Origin: Deroplatys truncata | Taxonomy: Eukaryota > Arthropoda > Insecta > Mantodea > Mantidae | DNA length: 64,000 nucleotides | Direction: 5' to 3' | Assembly: GCA_030765065.1 (NCBI GenBank) | Contig: CM060984.1 | Location: forward strand, 103,769,488 to 103,833,487 | Shown here: in pieces, positions 11,598 through 20,788 of the stretch | How positions within the stretch are numbered: the first letter of the stretch is position 1 | How the letters are laid out: every line of letters starts with the position of its first letter | Translations under genes and position numbers: made by a program | The notes under the pieces: generated by a model | Seen by the model: the letters and a program-made list of their open reading frames with translations, nothing else | Databases searched by the model: none | What the model was told of the DNA's origin: nothing

Positions 11598-12360
11598 GAT
11601 CTACTTCATTTTAATAGAAATAAAACTTTCCAGAAATAGCTGCATTACACTTTTCGTTATAGATACAAAGGGAATAGTGACAGTAAAATGTTTTAGAACT
11701 GAATGCTAAGTTCTGATCTTAAAATTCCAACACTTCCCATGACATCGCGAGAAACAGTCATTCTTTTCGAGCACTGTCGATTTTCAACTAAGTATTGAAC
11801 AATTCGAACCATTAATAACGGATATCTCAGAAATAATTGATTCCACAAAAAGTTATTTGAAATAAACTGTTATATTATAGTCATCTATATTTTTTGTGTA
11901 GTACGTTTTCGTCTATCGCTTAGAGTTTACCAGTTATACAATATTTCTTCTGAATAATGAGGACTTCACAGGCTATTCCCAGAAAATTCAAAATGTAAAT
12001 GTTATTTTTCATGTAAATGTCTTTAATATATGGTATTTTAAACACAATCGTTACAGCGATTTTTAGAAAATAAAAAAATTCGAAAATATTCCATATAAAA
12101 GGGATGGGGGATTATCTAGAAAATCTTCGTTTGGCATTTTTGAAAGGTACTGAAACTAAATTCCATGTTTGGTATATATCTGAATTTTCATTCTTGAATA
12201 CGCTGTTCATAGACACACACACGGACCTTCTTCAAAACATGTTTTTTTTTCGTATTCAGGGGGAATCGAAAACATGTATTTCTGTGAAATTTGGGTATAA
12301 AGTTTTGGGTGGAATACCTTCTCTACCTAATATGTATGTACCCGGTAGAGAAAGCAAAAA
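11598..12360 (+). mobile_element. Family R element, nearly full length (copy R5)
   Basis: Plus orientation, lacking the first ~90 bp and starting at GATCTACTTCATTTTAAT. Subfamily X centre (ATCGCGAGAAACAG). The microsatellite is short (ACACACACACGGACC). It ends GGTAGAGAAAGCAAAAA and continues directly into copy R6. It carries a 122-codon frame (12104-12472) crossing the R5/R6 border, which is repeat-derived. Confidence 0.88.
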
Positions 12361-12648
12361 TTATCTGATGTGTTACATTCACATAACTTCCTCTACCCAC
12401 TCTTCAACAAACTATTGTTTCAGAAGTTTATTTTTCTATCTACTTCATGTTAATCGAGACAAACATTTGTAGAAATAGTTTCATTACATATTAGCTTGTA
12501 GCTACAATGAGAATAGGGGAATACAGTGGGCTTAAGCTATAGTCAAACCTTTTAAGAGCTAGTCGCTATGTTATGGGTTTGAAATTCTGTTCTCTATGCA
12601 TTACTAGGGAAAAAACAACAAATAACGACTTCCCAATTGAGAATAGTA
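12361..12648 (+). mobile_element. Family R left-part fragment (copy R6), head-to-tail with R5
   Basis: Begins TTATCTGATGTGTTACATTC immediately after the R5 right end and breaks off about 290 bp in, inside the subfamily-Y block (CAATTGAGAATAGTA). Confidence 0.8.
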
Positions 12649-12656
12649 TACCATGC

Positions 12657-12740
12657 ACAGGACTATAGTGGTGGTAATTAAGACGCGAGCGAGAAGCGAG
12701 TTTAATAATTTTCACACAGTGTCTTAATTACGATTACAGT
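12657..12740. mobile_element. Tiny snap-back (hairpin) element, copy 1
   Basis: Arms GTGGTAATTAAGACGC (about 12668-12685) and GTGTCTTAATTACGATTACA (12719-12738) are inverted repeats around a loop of about 40 bp. A second copy with the same arm sequence but a different loop lies at 61881-61955. Confidence 0.5.
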
Positions 12741-13171
12741 TAATTTCACAAATTTATTTCAATAGTTTCGAGTTTTTACAAAAAGATCCTACGTTGTTAA
12801 TTGTGTGTAATGAAATGCTGATCGGATGGCAGCACCTTGAGTGCAGCATATGGCAGTACTATTGAGTCCACAATGTATTAATTGATGTTTTGCAGGTAAC
12901 GTATATTGAACAATATGTGTAGTATCATAGCAAACCGGGCAACTCCGTAAATTAAAAAAAATCGAGTAACAGCTGAGCATTACAGAACATCTTTATCATT
13001 GGGTAACATCTTTATCATTGGGTAATATCAGTACTTAAAACACTTGAAAATGGCGTGTCACAGCAACACGACTAACTCCAACGTATGCGTCATAGCAAAA
13101 GTGGCCAACTCCAAGTTATTTGTGTGTTACATCAAAAGCGGTCAAATCCTTTGTTTTTCTTATGGATAATA
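12741..13171. other. Unassigned stretch with short direct repeats
   Basis: Contains a perfect tandem pair of the 19-mer AACATCTTTATCATTGGGT (12986-13004, 13005-13023) and four degenerate copies of a CATAGCAAAAGNGGNCAACTCC-like motif starting at 12926, 13059, 13091 and 13130. No coding feature is supported. Confidence 0.5.
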
Positions 13172-13710
13172 ACCGAGCGGGATGGCATAGGCATTCTGTA
13201 GCCCGCATTCGGGAGGTCGTGGGTTCGATTCTCGTGGACGACTTTTCTGACCTATGTTTTTTCGGAGGTTTCCCCAGGTCGCTAGTGAACGCTGGAAAGG
13301 ATCATTACATCCCCGAATTTCCTGCCCCTCCATTTCATTTCCATTCTCATCTCTCTTCACCTTTCATCTGCTTGGTTTCTTTCAGGGTTGCAAGTGTCGG
13401 CGGGAGGTCTCGGCTTGTGCATGGCAAGGGAAAAGGATGATCTAAGCAAACCTTCGTCCCCCGGACTGCGAGCGGTCTCCGGGTCCCGGCCCGGCCTCCC
13501 AGGGGGGGGGGAGGCACTAGCTACTCCAGCACCCGGAGAGTTCAAATCTGTAAACGGTAGGAACCCGTGGCTCCTGGTCCGGTCGCCTTCTCTCTCTCCT
13601 CTCACTTCATCCCTGTCTTCCTGGAGCGCCCCGTCAGGGGCCTAGGTGCAAAAGATCTGCCTAGATTAAGGTGCTAAGTCCCACTCCGCTTCTAGTCCTA
13701 TCCTATCCTG
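13172..13710 (+). repeat. Long tRNA-derived SINE (family A, copy A1)
   Basis: tRNA-like head ACCGAGCGGGATGGCATAGG with B-box GTGGGTTCGATTCTCG, then the family body (GGTTTCCCCAGGTCGC, CATCTGCTTGGTTTCTTTCA, GTGTCGGCGGGAGGTCTCGG, ATCTCCGGGTCCCGG-type blocks, CCCCGTCAGGGGC), ending in a (TATCC)n tail. Copy A2 at 42281-42816 is collinear over its whole length. A run of ten Gs interrupts it near 13502. Overlapping frames on both strands are translations of the SINE. Confidence 0.85.
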
Positions 13711-14367
13711 CATTTAATCTAGTAGATGGTGATAAAATAGGGAATAAAACTGCAAAATTAGAAATGGAGATAACATAAACCCACGTTTTAGCAAGTTAGC
13801 ATGGTAAGGTATAGTCCTTTTTTATGATTAAACACCAACAACTTGTTCATCACTGTATACATATTTAAATTCTTCACTAAAACAACTAACGCTGTGCTTT
13901 CCATTATATAGCTTATCTTCTATCTTACTAGGTTTTCAAGTAGGTTAAGTTTTAAACATGGAATGCACGTTATTTAGTGTTCTATATTAATAAGGTATTA
14001 CGAGGAACTCTTACATTTACAAAATTTGCTTGTGGATACGAAAATTCAGCTTCATTTCAACATCTTTATTCCACCTTTCCATTACGGCTTATGGAAGACA
14101 TTGCACTTTTCTACCTTCGTCACGTGACTTTGATGTTGGTTTTAAGTCACAGCATGCGAGAGGTTGGGCCATTCGCTCTCTATCTGCATACACGCTCGAA
14201 GAGGGTGATGTGATGAGGACGAGCATATGATTACGTCATGCATCTGTGACGTGAGCATGTGATGATGTAATAGGGCCATAATGTGTGAAGCTATTGTGAA
14301 ATTGAAATTATACACTGCGATAGCTTATAGTGATGTACCTTATAGTGATCCACAATAATCTATTGCA
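13711..14367. other. Unassigned stretch
   Basis: No matched repeat. Two overlapping frames at 13977-14230 show no motif. TGATGTGATGACG-type short repeats occur near 14205-14275. Confidence 0.45.
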
Positions 14368-14369
14368 TA

Positions 14370-14878
14370 CACAATTATTCAAAAATAAAGAACAGGCTTT
14401 AAATATTTACTTCTAATGAACGACAACAGATGGCGACACATGCGATACATCACTGAATAGAGAAAGGTTCAAAATGTTATCTTATGTGTTCAAAATGAGC
14501 ACCATTTGTTATGCGAGGACAACCAGTGCTTTTTTGTTTGCATACGCAACCATCTTCTACGAATTTATTGTATCAATTTTAAATCTTTTATGACAAGGCG
14601 GCTCGTTGTTGAACTTGCAATGAAATACACGCTGCAATGAAAAATTGATTCACTCTTTGCATAATTGCATAATGCAGCACACAAAACGACTTTTCCTGTG
14701 GCGTCACCATTTTCTCGTAAACAAACACAGCGCCGCTGTAGGCACCGAATGGAACTAATTGGTGGGACTTGAAATTTTGAACTTCCCTCTATTCAATGCT
14801 GCGTCGTATGTGTTGCTATCTATTGTCGTTCATTATAATGAATATTTAAAATCTGTTCCTTCTTTTTGAATAACCCTG
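14370..14878. mobile_element. Long-TIR MITE (family M1, copy a), TA target
   Basis: The right end reads CTTCTTTTTGAATAACCCTG followed by TA. Its complement matches the left end (degraded to CACAATTATTCAAAAATAAA) for about 100 bp, including TGAACGACAA.AGAT.GC.AC and TGAATAGAG..A.GTTCAAAAT. TA lies on both sides (14368-14369, 14879-14880), which fits a Tc1/mariner-type origin. No transposase. Copy b is at 16247-16732. Confidence 0.75.
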
Positions 14879-14880
14879 TA

Positions 14881-15382
14881 CTTGCAAGCTGTATTGTATT
14901 ATCATAGAACAAATATATTAATAGCATTTCATAGAAAAAAGGCTAACAAAAAATTTCTCGAACCTACTGAAGTATGTTTTTTGTCATTAATCCTTCTAAT
15001 ACTGCTACATAAACCATGTATCCTTAAAAAACAAATTGAAATTTGATAGGAGGTAGAAGCATCACATTATTTTACGTTTTCTCAAATCGATTATGATGGT
15101 ATGTCCGATTTTGCTATGACGCTACTCATATTTGAAACAAAGGAAATGATCTCAGTTTGTTGGGATATTAAAATTAAAACGAACAGAATATATATTATTT
15201 TGAATACATATATTTAATTATTTATCTGGGGAATGGATCCCAGTGGACTGTTATTTTGAAGGTGTTAAAAGATATGGGCGAGATCATAATGAGTCGCTGA
15301 AGTATAATGAATGCCATTTTAGTCCAGTTACGTCAAATGTAATCAGCGTATTATAGCACGGTGGACCCAAAAATTATGCTTT
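14881..15382. other. Unassigned AT-rich stretch
   Basis: No gene or repeat end recognised between MITE M1a and the R7 fragment. Confidence 0.5.
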
Positions 15383-15975
15383 TGAAGCTTCAAACCAATA
15401 ACGAGGAATATAAAGAAACCGAGCTTCATTTATGGATGCTCTTTAACTACAATGATTCTTAGCGTCCCATTCTATATTAAACGTGAAAGACCGGAAATTT
15501 TACTCAGAGAGCTCTTTGTCAGACTTGAGATTCTTTTACGTGCCGTAAATCTACGATACGGGACTACCGGCTTTACTTCCCTTCCGAAGGAAGCCATGCT
15601 ATGCCGAAAAAAAAATCCATCGCCCTCCGCAGATCTGAACCCGCGACCTAAGGAACCGGAGCCCAGCATGGTACCCTAGGACAACGAGGAATATCTCGGA
15701 AATGGTTAACCCCACAAAAAGAATTATTTGACTTAAAATGTGCACTTCAACGAGTCTAATTTTTTTTTCCTTACGGTTCAACAGTTATTCAAAAGTCCTT
15801 CAGAATGAAGAGGACCTTAGAGGTTATTCCCAGAAAATTAAAGAATTACATTTCATTTGCTACGAAAATATCTTAAACATACGGTATTTTAACCAAAATC
15901 GTTATTCAATTTTGAAAGAATCAAATTTTTTGAAAAATCTTTCATATAAGGGTAGTTTGGGGGGATTTTCTTGAA
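15383..15975 (+). mobile_element. Family R fragment (copy R7), interrupted by a SINE
   Basis: The R sequence enters at TTCAAACCAATAACGAGGAA, is split by the SINE-B at 15412-15682, and resumes with ATCTCGGAAATGGTTAACCC through the usual CATTTTGAATTC-type and GTAGTTTGGGGGGATTTTCT blocks. It stops before the microsatellite and right end. Subfamily Y. Confidence 0.8.
15412..15682 (-). repeat. tRNA-derived SINE (family B, copy B1) with 12-bp TSD
   Basis: Flanked by AACGAGGAATAT at 15400-15411 and 15683-15694. On its own strand it has head GTCGCGGGTTCAGATCTGC, then GCGATGGATTTTTTTTTCGG, GGGAAGTAAAGCCGGTAGTC, GATTTACGGCACGTAAAAGA, and a tail AATATAGAATGGGACGCTAA. Copies B2 (47724-47987) and B3 (62912-63177) match throughout. 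The clean TSD inside family R dates it as younger than R7. Confidence 0.92.
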
Positions 15976-16244
15976 AATCTTATACAACATATTTATTGGC
16001 CTCCCACAAGTGGAAAACCAACCAGCATCACATTGAAATATAGAGCTGTTTTGTAGGTTTATATTTTTCTGGCATCGTTTTCACCCAGCAATATTCCCGT
16101 TTCAACATGTCCTCGTTGTCGGTTTTCTGTTACACTGGACGTAGTTTGAATAAACTTCGCATTATAAAAATAGTGCTTCTTAACTTTTCACAACTATTGT
16201 AAATGCTCCTGAAACGCAAACTGGTATATGCCCAGAACCTAAAA
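15976..16244 (+). repeat. Duplicated segment D, copy 1
   Basis: Begins ATACAACATATTTATTGGCC and ends ACGCAAACTGGTATATGCCC. It is repeated at 16989-17255 with few changes, each time joined to the same point of a family R fragment. Not recognised as a known element; the minus-strand 140-codon frame over copy 2 is not supported as a gene. Confidence 0.75.
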
Positions 16245-16246
16245 TA

Positions 16247-16732
16247 CAGGGTTATTCAAAAAGAAGGAACAGACTTTAAATATTTATTTCTAATGAACGA
16301 CAACAGATGGCGACGCTTGCGATACATCACTGAATAGAGGGAAGTTCAAACTTTTATTTTATGTATTCAAAATCAGCACCATTTGTTATGCGAGGACGAC
16401 CAATGCGTTTCTGTTTGTATACGCAACCATCATCTATGAATTTGTTGTATCAATTGTAAATATGTTTTATGCCGGGGTGGCCCTTTGTTGAACTTAAAAC
16501 GAAATGCACGCTGTAATGAAATAATGGATTCACTCTTTGCATACTGCAGCACACGAAACAACTTTACCTGGCGTTGCCATTTTCTCGAAAACAAACCCAG
16601 CGCCGCTGTAGCACTGAATGGAACTAATAGGTGGGGACCTAAAACTTTTAACTTTCCTCTGTTCAATAATGTTTCATATGTGTTGCTATCTATTGTCGTT
16701 CATTAAAATGAATATTTAAAATCAGGTCCTTC
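16247..16732. mobile_element. Long-TIR MITE (family M1, copy b)
   Basis: Intact left end TA|CAGGGTTATTCAAAAAGAAG, then the same interior as copy a (CAGCACCATTTGTTATGCGA, GCGCCGCTGTAG). The right inverted repeat is present (TATTGTCGTTCATTAAAATG) but the last ~17 bp (GAATAACCCTG) are missing and replaced by family R sequence. Overlapping antisense frames here are repeat-derived. Confidence 0.78.
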
Positions 16733-16988
16733 TAAATTATTTTGTGTAGCAAGATTTTGTCTATCTCTTACGGTTCATCAGTTATTCGAAAGTCATTCAG
16801 AATGAAGGAGACCTCATAGTTTATTCCCAGAGAATTCAAGATATACATTTCATTTGCTACGAAACTAAACCTTAAACATATGGTATCTTAATAAAAATCG
16901 TTATTCATTTTTGAAAGAATCAAACTATCCGAAAAAGCTTTCATATAAGGGGCAGTTTGGGGTGGGGGATTTTTTTTTTGAAAATGTT
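16733..16988 (+). mobile_element. Family R fragment (copy R8), duplicate of part of R7
   Basis: TTTTGTGTAGCAAGATTTTG through GGGGCAGTTTGGGGTGGGGG, then a T-run and the border with segment D. Together with segment D copy 2 it repeats 15735-16244. Confidence 0.8.
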
Positions 16989-17255
16989 CTTGTACAACAT
17001 ATTTATTGGTCTTCCACAGGTGGAAAACCAAGCATCAAATGGAAATATAGAGTTGTTTTTAAGGTTTATATTTTTCTGGCATCGCTTTGCCCCAGCAATA
17101 TTCCCATTTCAACTTATCCTTTATGTCGGTTTTGTGTTACATTGGCCGTAGTCTGAATAAACTTCGCATTATTAAAAATAGCGCTTCTTAACTTTTCACA
17201 ATTCATGCAAATGCTCCCGAAGCACAAACTGGTAAGCTCAAAACCTAAAATATAA
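16989..17255 (+). repeat. Duplicated segment D, copy 2
   Basis: TACAACATATTTATTGGTCT through CACAAACTGGTAAGCTCAAA, collinear with 15976-16244, including TTTTTCTGGCATCG and GAATAAACTTCGCATTAT. Confidence 0.75.
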
Positions 17256-17523
17256 TCTATCTTTAACACCAGCTGAAACGATATTAGCGTAGGTGTTGTT
17301 GAGAACTTTTTGGAACTGTGGTATCTAAATTTGCTGTAGTACAAATTCTGAAAATTTAAACATATAAAAAAGGCAAAGAAAAATATAAAGAAAGAATCGG
17401 AAATTTTGACGTCAATAAGGTAAGAGTAGCTTGATGTGTACAACTGTAATGCCTTCGCAACATTGAAACTTAATAATATTGACGTGGCAATAGCCAAAAC
17501 GGTTTTAATGACGTTTCGTAGTA

Positions 17524-19015
17524 CACTGGTGTGCATAACCTAAAGATGAATGTAATCTTCGCATGCTGTAAAACTGCCAAATAACATAATTTGACGAATC
17601 TTGAATCATACATAGAGGGACTGCTACGGTATGCTACAGTAGGTAACTAAACGAAATATACAATGAGACGAACAGAAATGTCAATTTTATTCATAGACCA
17701 TAAGCTATATTAAAGTCAATACGACATATGATGGCTCTCTAGATTTACAGAAACAGATACATGGTGCTTAAAAGAGTGTATGATCACCACGGACAGTAAT
17801 TCATGCTCTGTATCGTGCTACCATGCTGGCCACAAGGTTGGTAAGCAGTTCTTGTGGTAGGGCGTTCCATTCCTCCACCAGCGCTGTTGACAACTGTTGC
17901 ATGGTTGTTGGTGCATGTGAATGTGCTGCAATGCGTCCCCCAAAGCATCCCAGACGTGTTCGATGGAATTTAAATCAGAGGAACGGACAGGCCAGTCCAT
18001 TCGCCGAATGTAATCTCGTTCCAAGTTCGATGCGGTCGCGCATTGTCATCCATAAAAAGCCAGGGCCGACTGCACCCCTGAAAAGACGCACATGGGAAGG
18101 AGTACAGTATCACAATAACTTTGAACAGTGAGCGTACCTGTTCAAAGATTTGGAGATCGGTGCGCCCATGCAACATTATGCCTCCCCAAACCATAACACC
18201 GGACCACCAAAACGATCATGTTCAAGGATGTTTCTGCGTTCATTACGCGTTCCCACCTCTTGCCAGATAAGGGTACGTCGAAAATCACTACTTAGACTGA
18301 ATCTGCTCTCATCCAGAAGAGCACACGACCCCATTCCTCGTTGGTCCAATTTTGATGATCTTGGGACCATCGCAAACGGTGCCGCCGATGTGCGGATGTC
18401 AATGGAACGACGTACTGGCCGTCGGGCAAAGAAACCACCTCTGTGTAGTCGCCGTGCCACTGCGTATCGTAAGATTGCGTGCCTAGCTGTCCTGTTAAAT
18501 GTGGCTGCAATTGCACCCGCTGTTTGAAGTGAATCCCTTCTTGCCTGTTGCACAATGTAGCGGTCATCTGCTGCTGCAGTTGAGCGTGGTCGACCACCAC
18601 CTCCTTGGGACAGCAGTGTCTGTGGTTTGGAATGCTCCCCATGCACGTGAAACAATGCTGTGAGCAATTCCAAGTTCCTGAGCCCTTCTTCCAGTTTCCC
18701 GATGATTCTTCTCCGTGTGAGATCATCCAAATGGTGTCTATGGACCATGTTGCAATGAAGAACTCCACTGCAGTGTACCGTAATAGCTCGCTAATTGCCA
18801 CACACCGCCTTAATCTGTTTCAACTGCCCCGTGTTGCGGGACCAGACCCATTTGGCACTATAGGCTCGCTACACTCACTGCATGTGACATCCAGCTCTCT
18901 GTGTACGTGTGAGAGACCACTGACAACATGGTCCCGCACCTTCATCTATTTCCACCAGGTAGTTCATTTGTTATGTTATTTCACCCATCTCGTCCTTAGG
19001 TTTTGCACACCATTG
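17524..19015 (-). mobile_element. Tc1-like DNA transposon, near full length
   Basis: Terminal inverted repeats CACTGGTGTGCATAACCTAA (left) and CAATGGTGTGCAAAACCTAA (complement of right) are bounded by TA on both sides (17522-17523 and 19016-19017), the Tc1/mariner signature. The 1.49-kb interior holds one transposase pseudogene on the minus strand. Length, TIRs and TSD show a complete copy that decayed by point changes and small indels rather than by large deletion. Confidence 0.9.
17768..18748 (-). pseudogene. Tc1-like transposase (DD34E type), frameshifted
   Basis: Transposases of this family cut and paste DNA with a D,D,E metal-binding triad. The N-terminus (MVHRHHLDDLTRRRIIGKLE) and GGGRPRST linker are in one frame from 18748. 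The first catalytic Asp is in LDESRFSLSSD (near 18312), the second in FMDDNARPHR (near 18046), the Glu in SDLNSIEHVWDALG (near 17960), and the end ITVRGDHTLF precedes TAA at 17768-17770. The pieces lie in different frames: a shift near 18400 and back near 18320, another near 18190, a loss of several codons between the second Asp and the Glu, and an in-frame TGA near the C-terminus. All three catalytic residues survive, but no intact protein is possible. Confidence 0.92.
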
Positions 19016-19017
19016 TA

Positions 19018-19299
19018 TTTCAGAAATGATCATATCCAGAGGAACTTAGGTTAATTGAAGCGATTTACGCTAACAAAACCTTACCAAAAATTAACACAAA
19101 TGTGAATCCTATAATGATTCGCATATTGGAGGGAACCACTAATATTCCGAGGTGACAAAAGTGATTGAAACCGAATGACCTGATCCCAATACAGATAAGA
19201 ATTTAAGGCACTTCAAACTGAGAGAAGGTGAATATTATTCCATTTTGGATCAACTTGCTACATCCCATTGTGTAGCATAGTAAAAAATTCTAATGTTTG
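19018..19299. other. Unassigned spacer
   Basis: Short AT-rich spacer between the Tc1 element and the SINE-E copy; nothing recognised. Confidence 0.5.
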
Positions 19300-19552
19300 A
19301 TAATTATTGTTCTTTCACACATGCCTTGTATGGAAAAGGTATTGAGCTATGCTGTATCAAAATGAATTTGAAAACATCTTGTGGTTTACTGGAAAACATG
19401 TGTCAGTTAAGCAATTTAATGTTGCACTGGCATGTTGCCATGGTAGCTCAGTTGATTAGAGCACGACACGATAAGCTAAAAATCCGTGGATAAAATCCCG
19501 GCTATGGAATCGAACTTTTCAGTCGGATTCTACCTTTCTACTCTTAGTGTTT
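19300..19552 (+). repeat. tRNA-derived SINE-like repeat (family E, copy E1)
   Basis: Shares with 38.46-38.93 kb the stretches TGTTCTTTCACACA, CATCTTGTGGTTTACTGG, CATGTTGCCATGGTAGCTCA, TTAGAGCA, ATCCGTGG and, after CCCGGCTATGG, the tail TTTTCAGTCGGATTCTACCT. The D-arm-like GCTCAGTTGATTAGAGC is preserved, but the anticodon and T arms are not paired, so it is not a tRNA gene. It is more diverged than the copies at 38 kb. Confidence 0.7.
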
Positions 19553-19895
19553 GTTGAGACTTTAAGGTGATGCATCTGTGAAATTCACAATGTAGTTTTG
19601 AAACTTATGCCAGTTATTACGCACAGTAACAGCCTGCTCTCAAAATTATAGTTTGCATGGGTATTTAAATATTAATTTGCTATTATTTAAGTTCATTATT
19701 CCAATTAAAATGTTCCACAGATGCATTTTTAAAAATACTCACATAACAATTAGGTTTTATAATAAACGAGTTTGTTGAAAGATACATCATATTATTTTCT
19801 TTATATTACTCCTAATTATTGTAGGAATATTATTACTTTTCTACTCTTGACTTTTCAAAAATTAATAATTTATTTTTCGAAATTGGAGTATTATT
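19553..19895. other. Unassigned AT-rich stretch
   Basis: Nothing recognised between the SINE-E copy and the first base of family R copy R9. Confidence 0.5.
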
Positions 19896-20615
19896 TTAAA
19901 AAATCTGATGTGTTACACTCACATGACTTTCTCTACTCTTGTACAATCTAATTTTACAAACGCCTATTCTCCATATGCTTCATGTTAATCAGGATATCGA
20001 GATGTCAATCTTATTGGTAATTTTCTTGTAGATGCAAGGGAAATATGGTAGGTTTTAAGCGATAGTCAAATATTTTAACGCTGGTTGCTATGTGGCGCAT
20101 TCCATTCTCTTTGCATGTCTAGGACATAAAAAAATGAATAACGCATTTGAGAAAAAGTATAAGTATTGGAAAATTTAAGGAAATAACAAGCAATATCTCG
20201 AAAACGGTTCACTCAACAAAAGAAATGTATATGACATAAGTTGTGTATTTTAACGCGATCTACATTTTTGTGTAGTAAAATTTTGTCTATCTCTTATGGT
20301 TTACCAGTTATGCAAAAGTCGTTCACAATGAAGAATACTTTTGGAGACATTCCCAGAAAATTCGAGATATACATTTCATTTCTCATGACATTATCTTAAA
20401 CATATGATATTTTCATCAAAATCGTTAGAGCCATTTTTGAGAAAATTAAAATTTTCGAAAAATCTTCCATGTAAAGGGTAGTCTGGGGTGGGGGATTTTC
20501 TTGAAAACCTTCGTGTCGCATCTCTGGAAGATACTGAACCTAAATACGAAGTTTGGTGTTTATCCGACTGTTCGTTTTTGAGTTATGCTGTTCACACACA
20601 CAGACACACACACAG

Positions 20616-20647
<32 letters not shown>

Positions 20648-20788
20648 ACACACGGACATGTTTCCAAAAATGCTTTTTTTGGATTCAGGAGGTCTCAAAA
20701 CATGTATTTCCGGCGAAATCTCGGTATCGAATTTTTAGGTGGAATGCAATACTTCCCCTACTTACTATACGTAGTAGAGAAAGTAAAA
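19896..20788 (+). mobile_element. Family R reference copy, full length (copy R9)
   Basis: Best copy for describing the family. The left end AAAAAATCTGATGTGTTAC forms a small hairpin (ATGTG/CACAT), then GACTTTCTCTACT. The right end is a stem-loop CTACTTACTATACGTAGTAG followed by AGAAAGTAAAAA. ACTTTCTCTACT and its complement form a 12-bp subterminal inverted repeat. The centre is subfamily Y (TTTGAGAAAAAGTATAAGTA). A CA-rich microsatellite of about 61 bp (20593-20653) sits between TGAGTTATGCTGTTC and GGACATGTTTCC. No transposase or reverse transcriptase is encoded; frames of 60-107 codons around 20488-20811 include the microsatellite as (HT)n. Class unknown; the plan resembles Helentron-associated (DINE-1-like) elements. 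Confidence 0.9.
20593..20653. repeat. (CA)n microsatellite inside family R copy R9
   Basis: About 61 bp of CA repeats with CAGA interruptions every 10-24 bp. It is at the same place as the much shorter CA tracts of the other R copies, so it grew in place. Confidence 0.95.

Noticed and set aside
17114-17536. 140-codon minus-strand frame
   Set aside because: It covers duplicated segment D and AT-rich DNA, is F/I/S rich, and the same frame is not kept in segment D copy 1.
18150-18527. Plus-strand 125-codon frame (and the 149-codon frame at 18605-19054)
   Set aside because: They are antisense to the Tc1 transposase pseudogene and mirror its codons.
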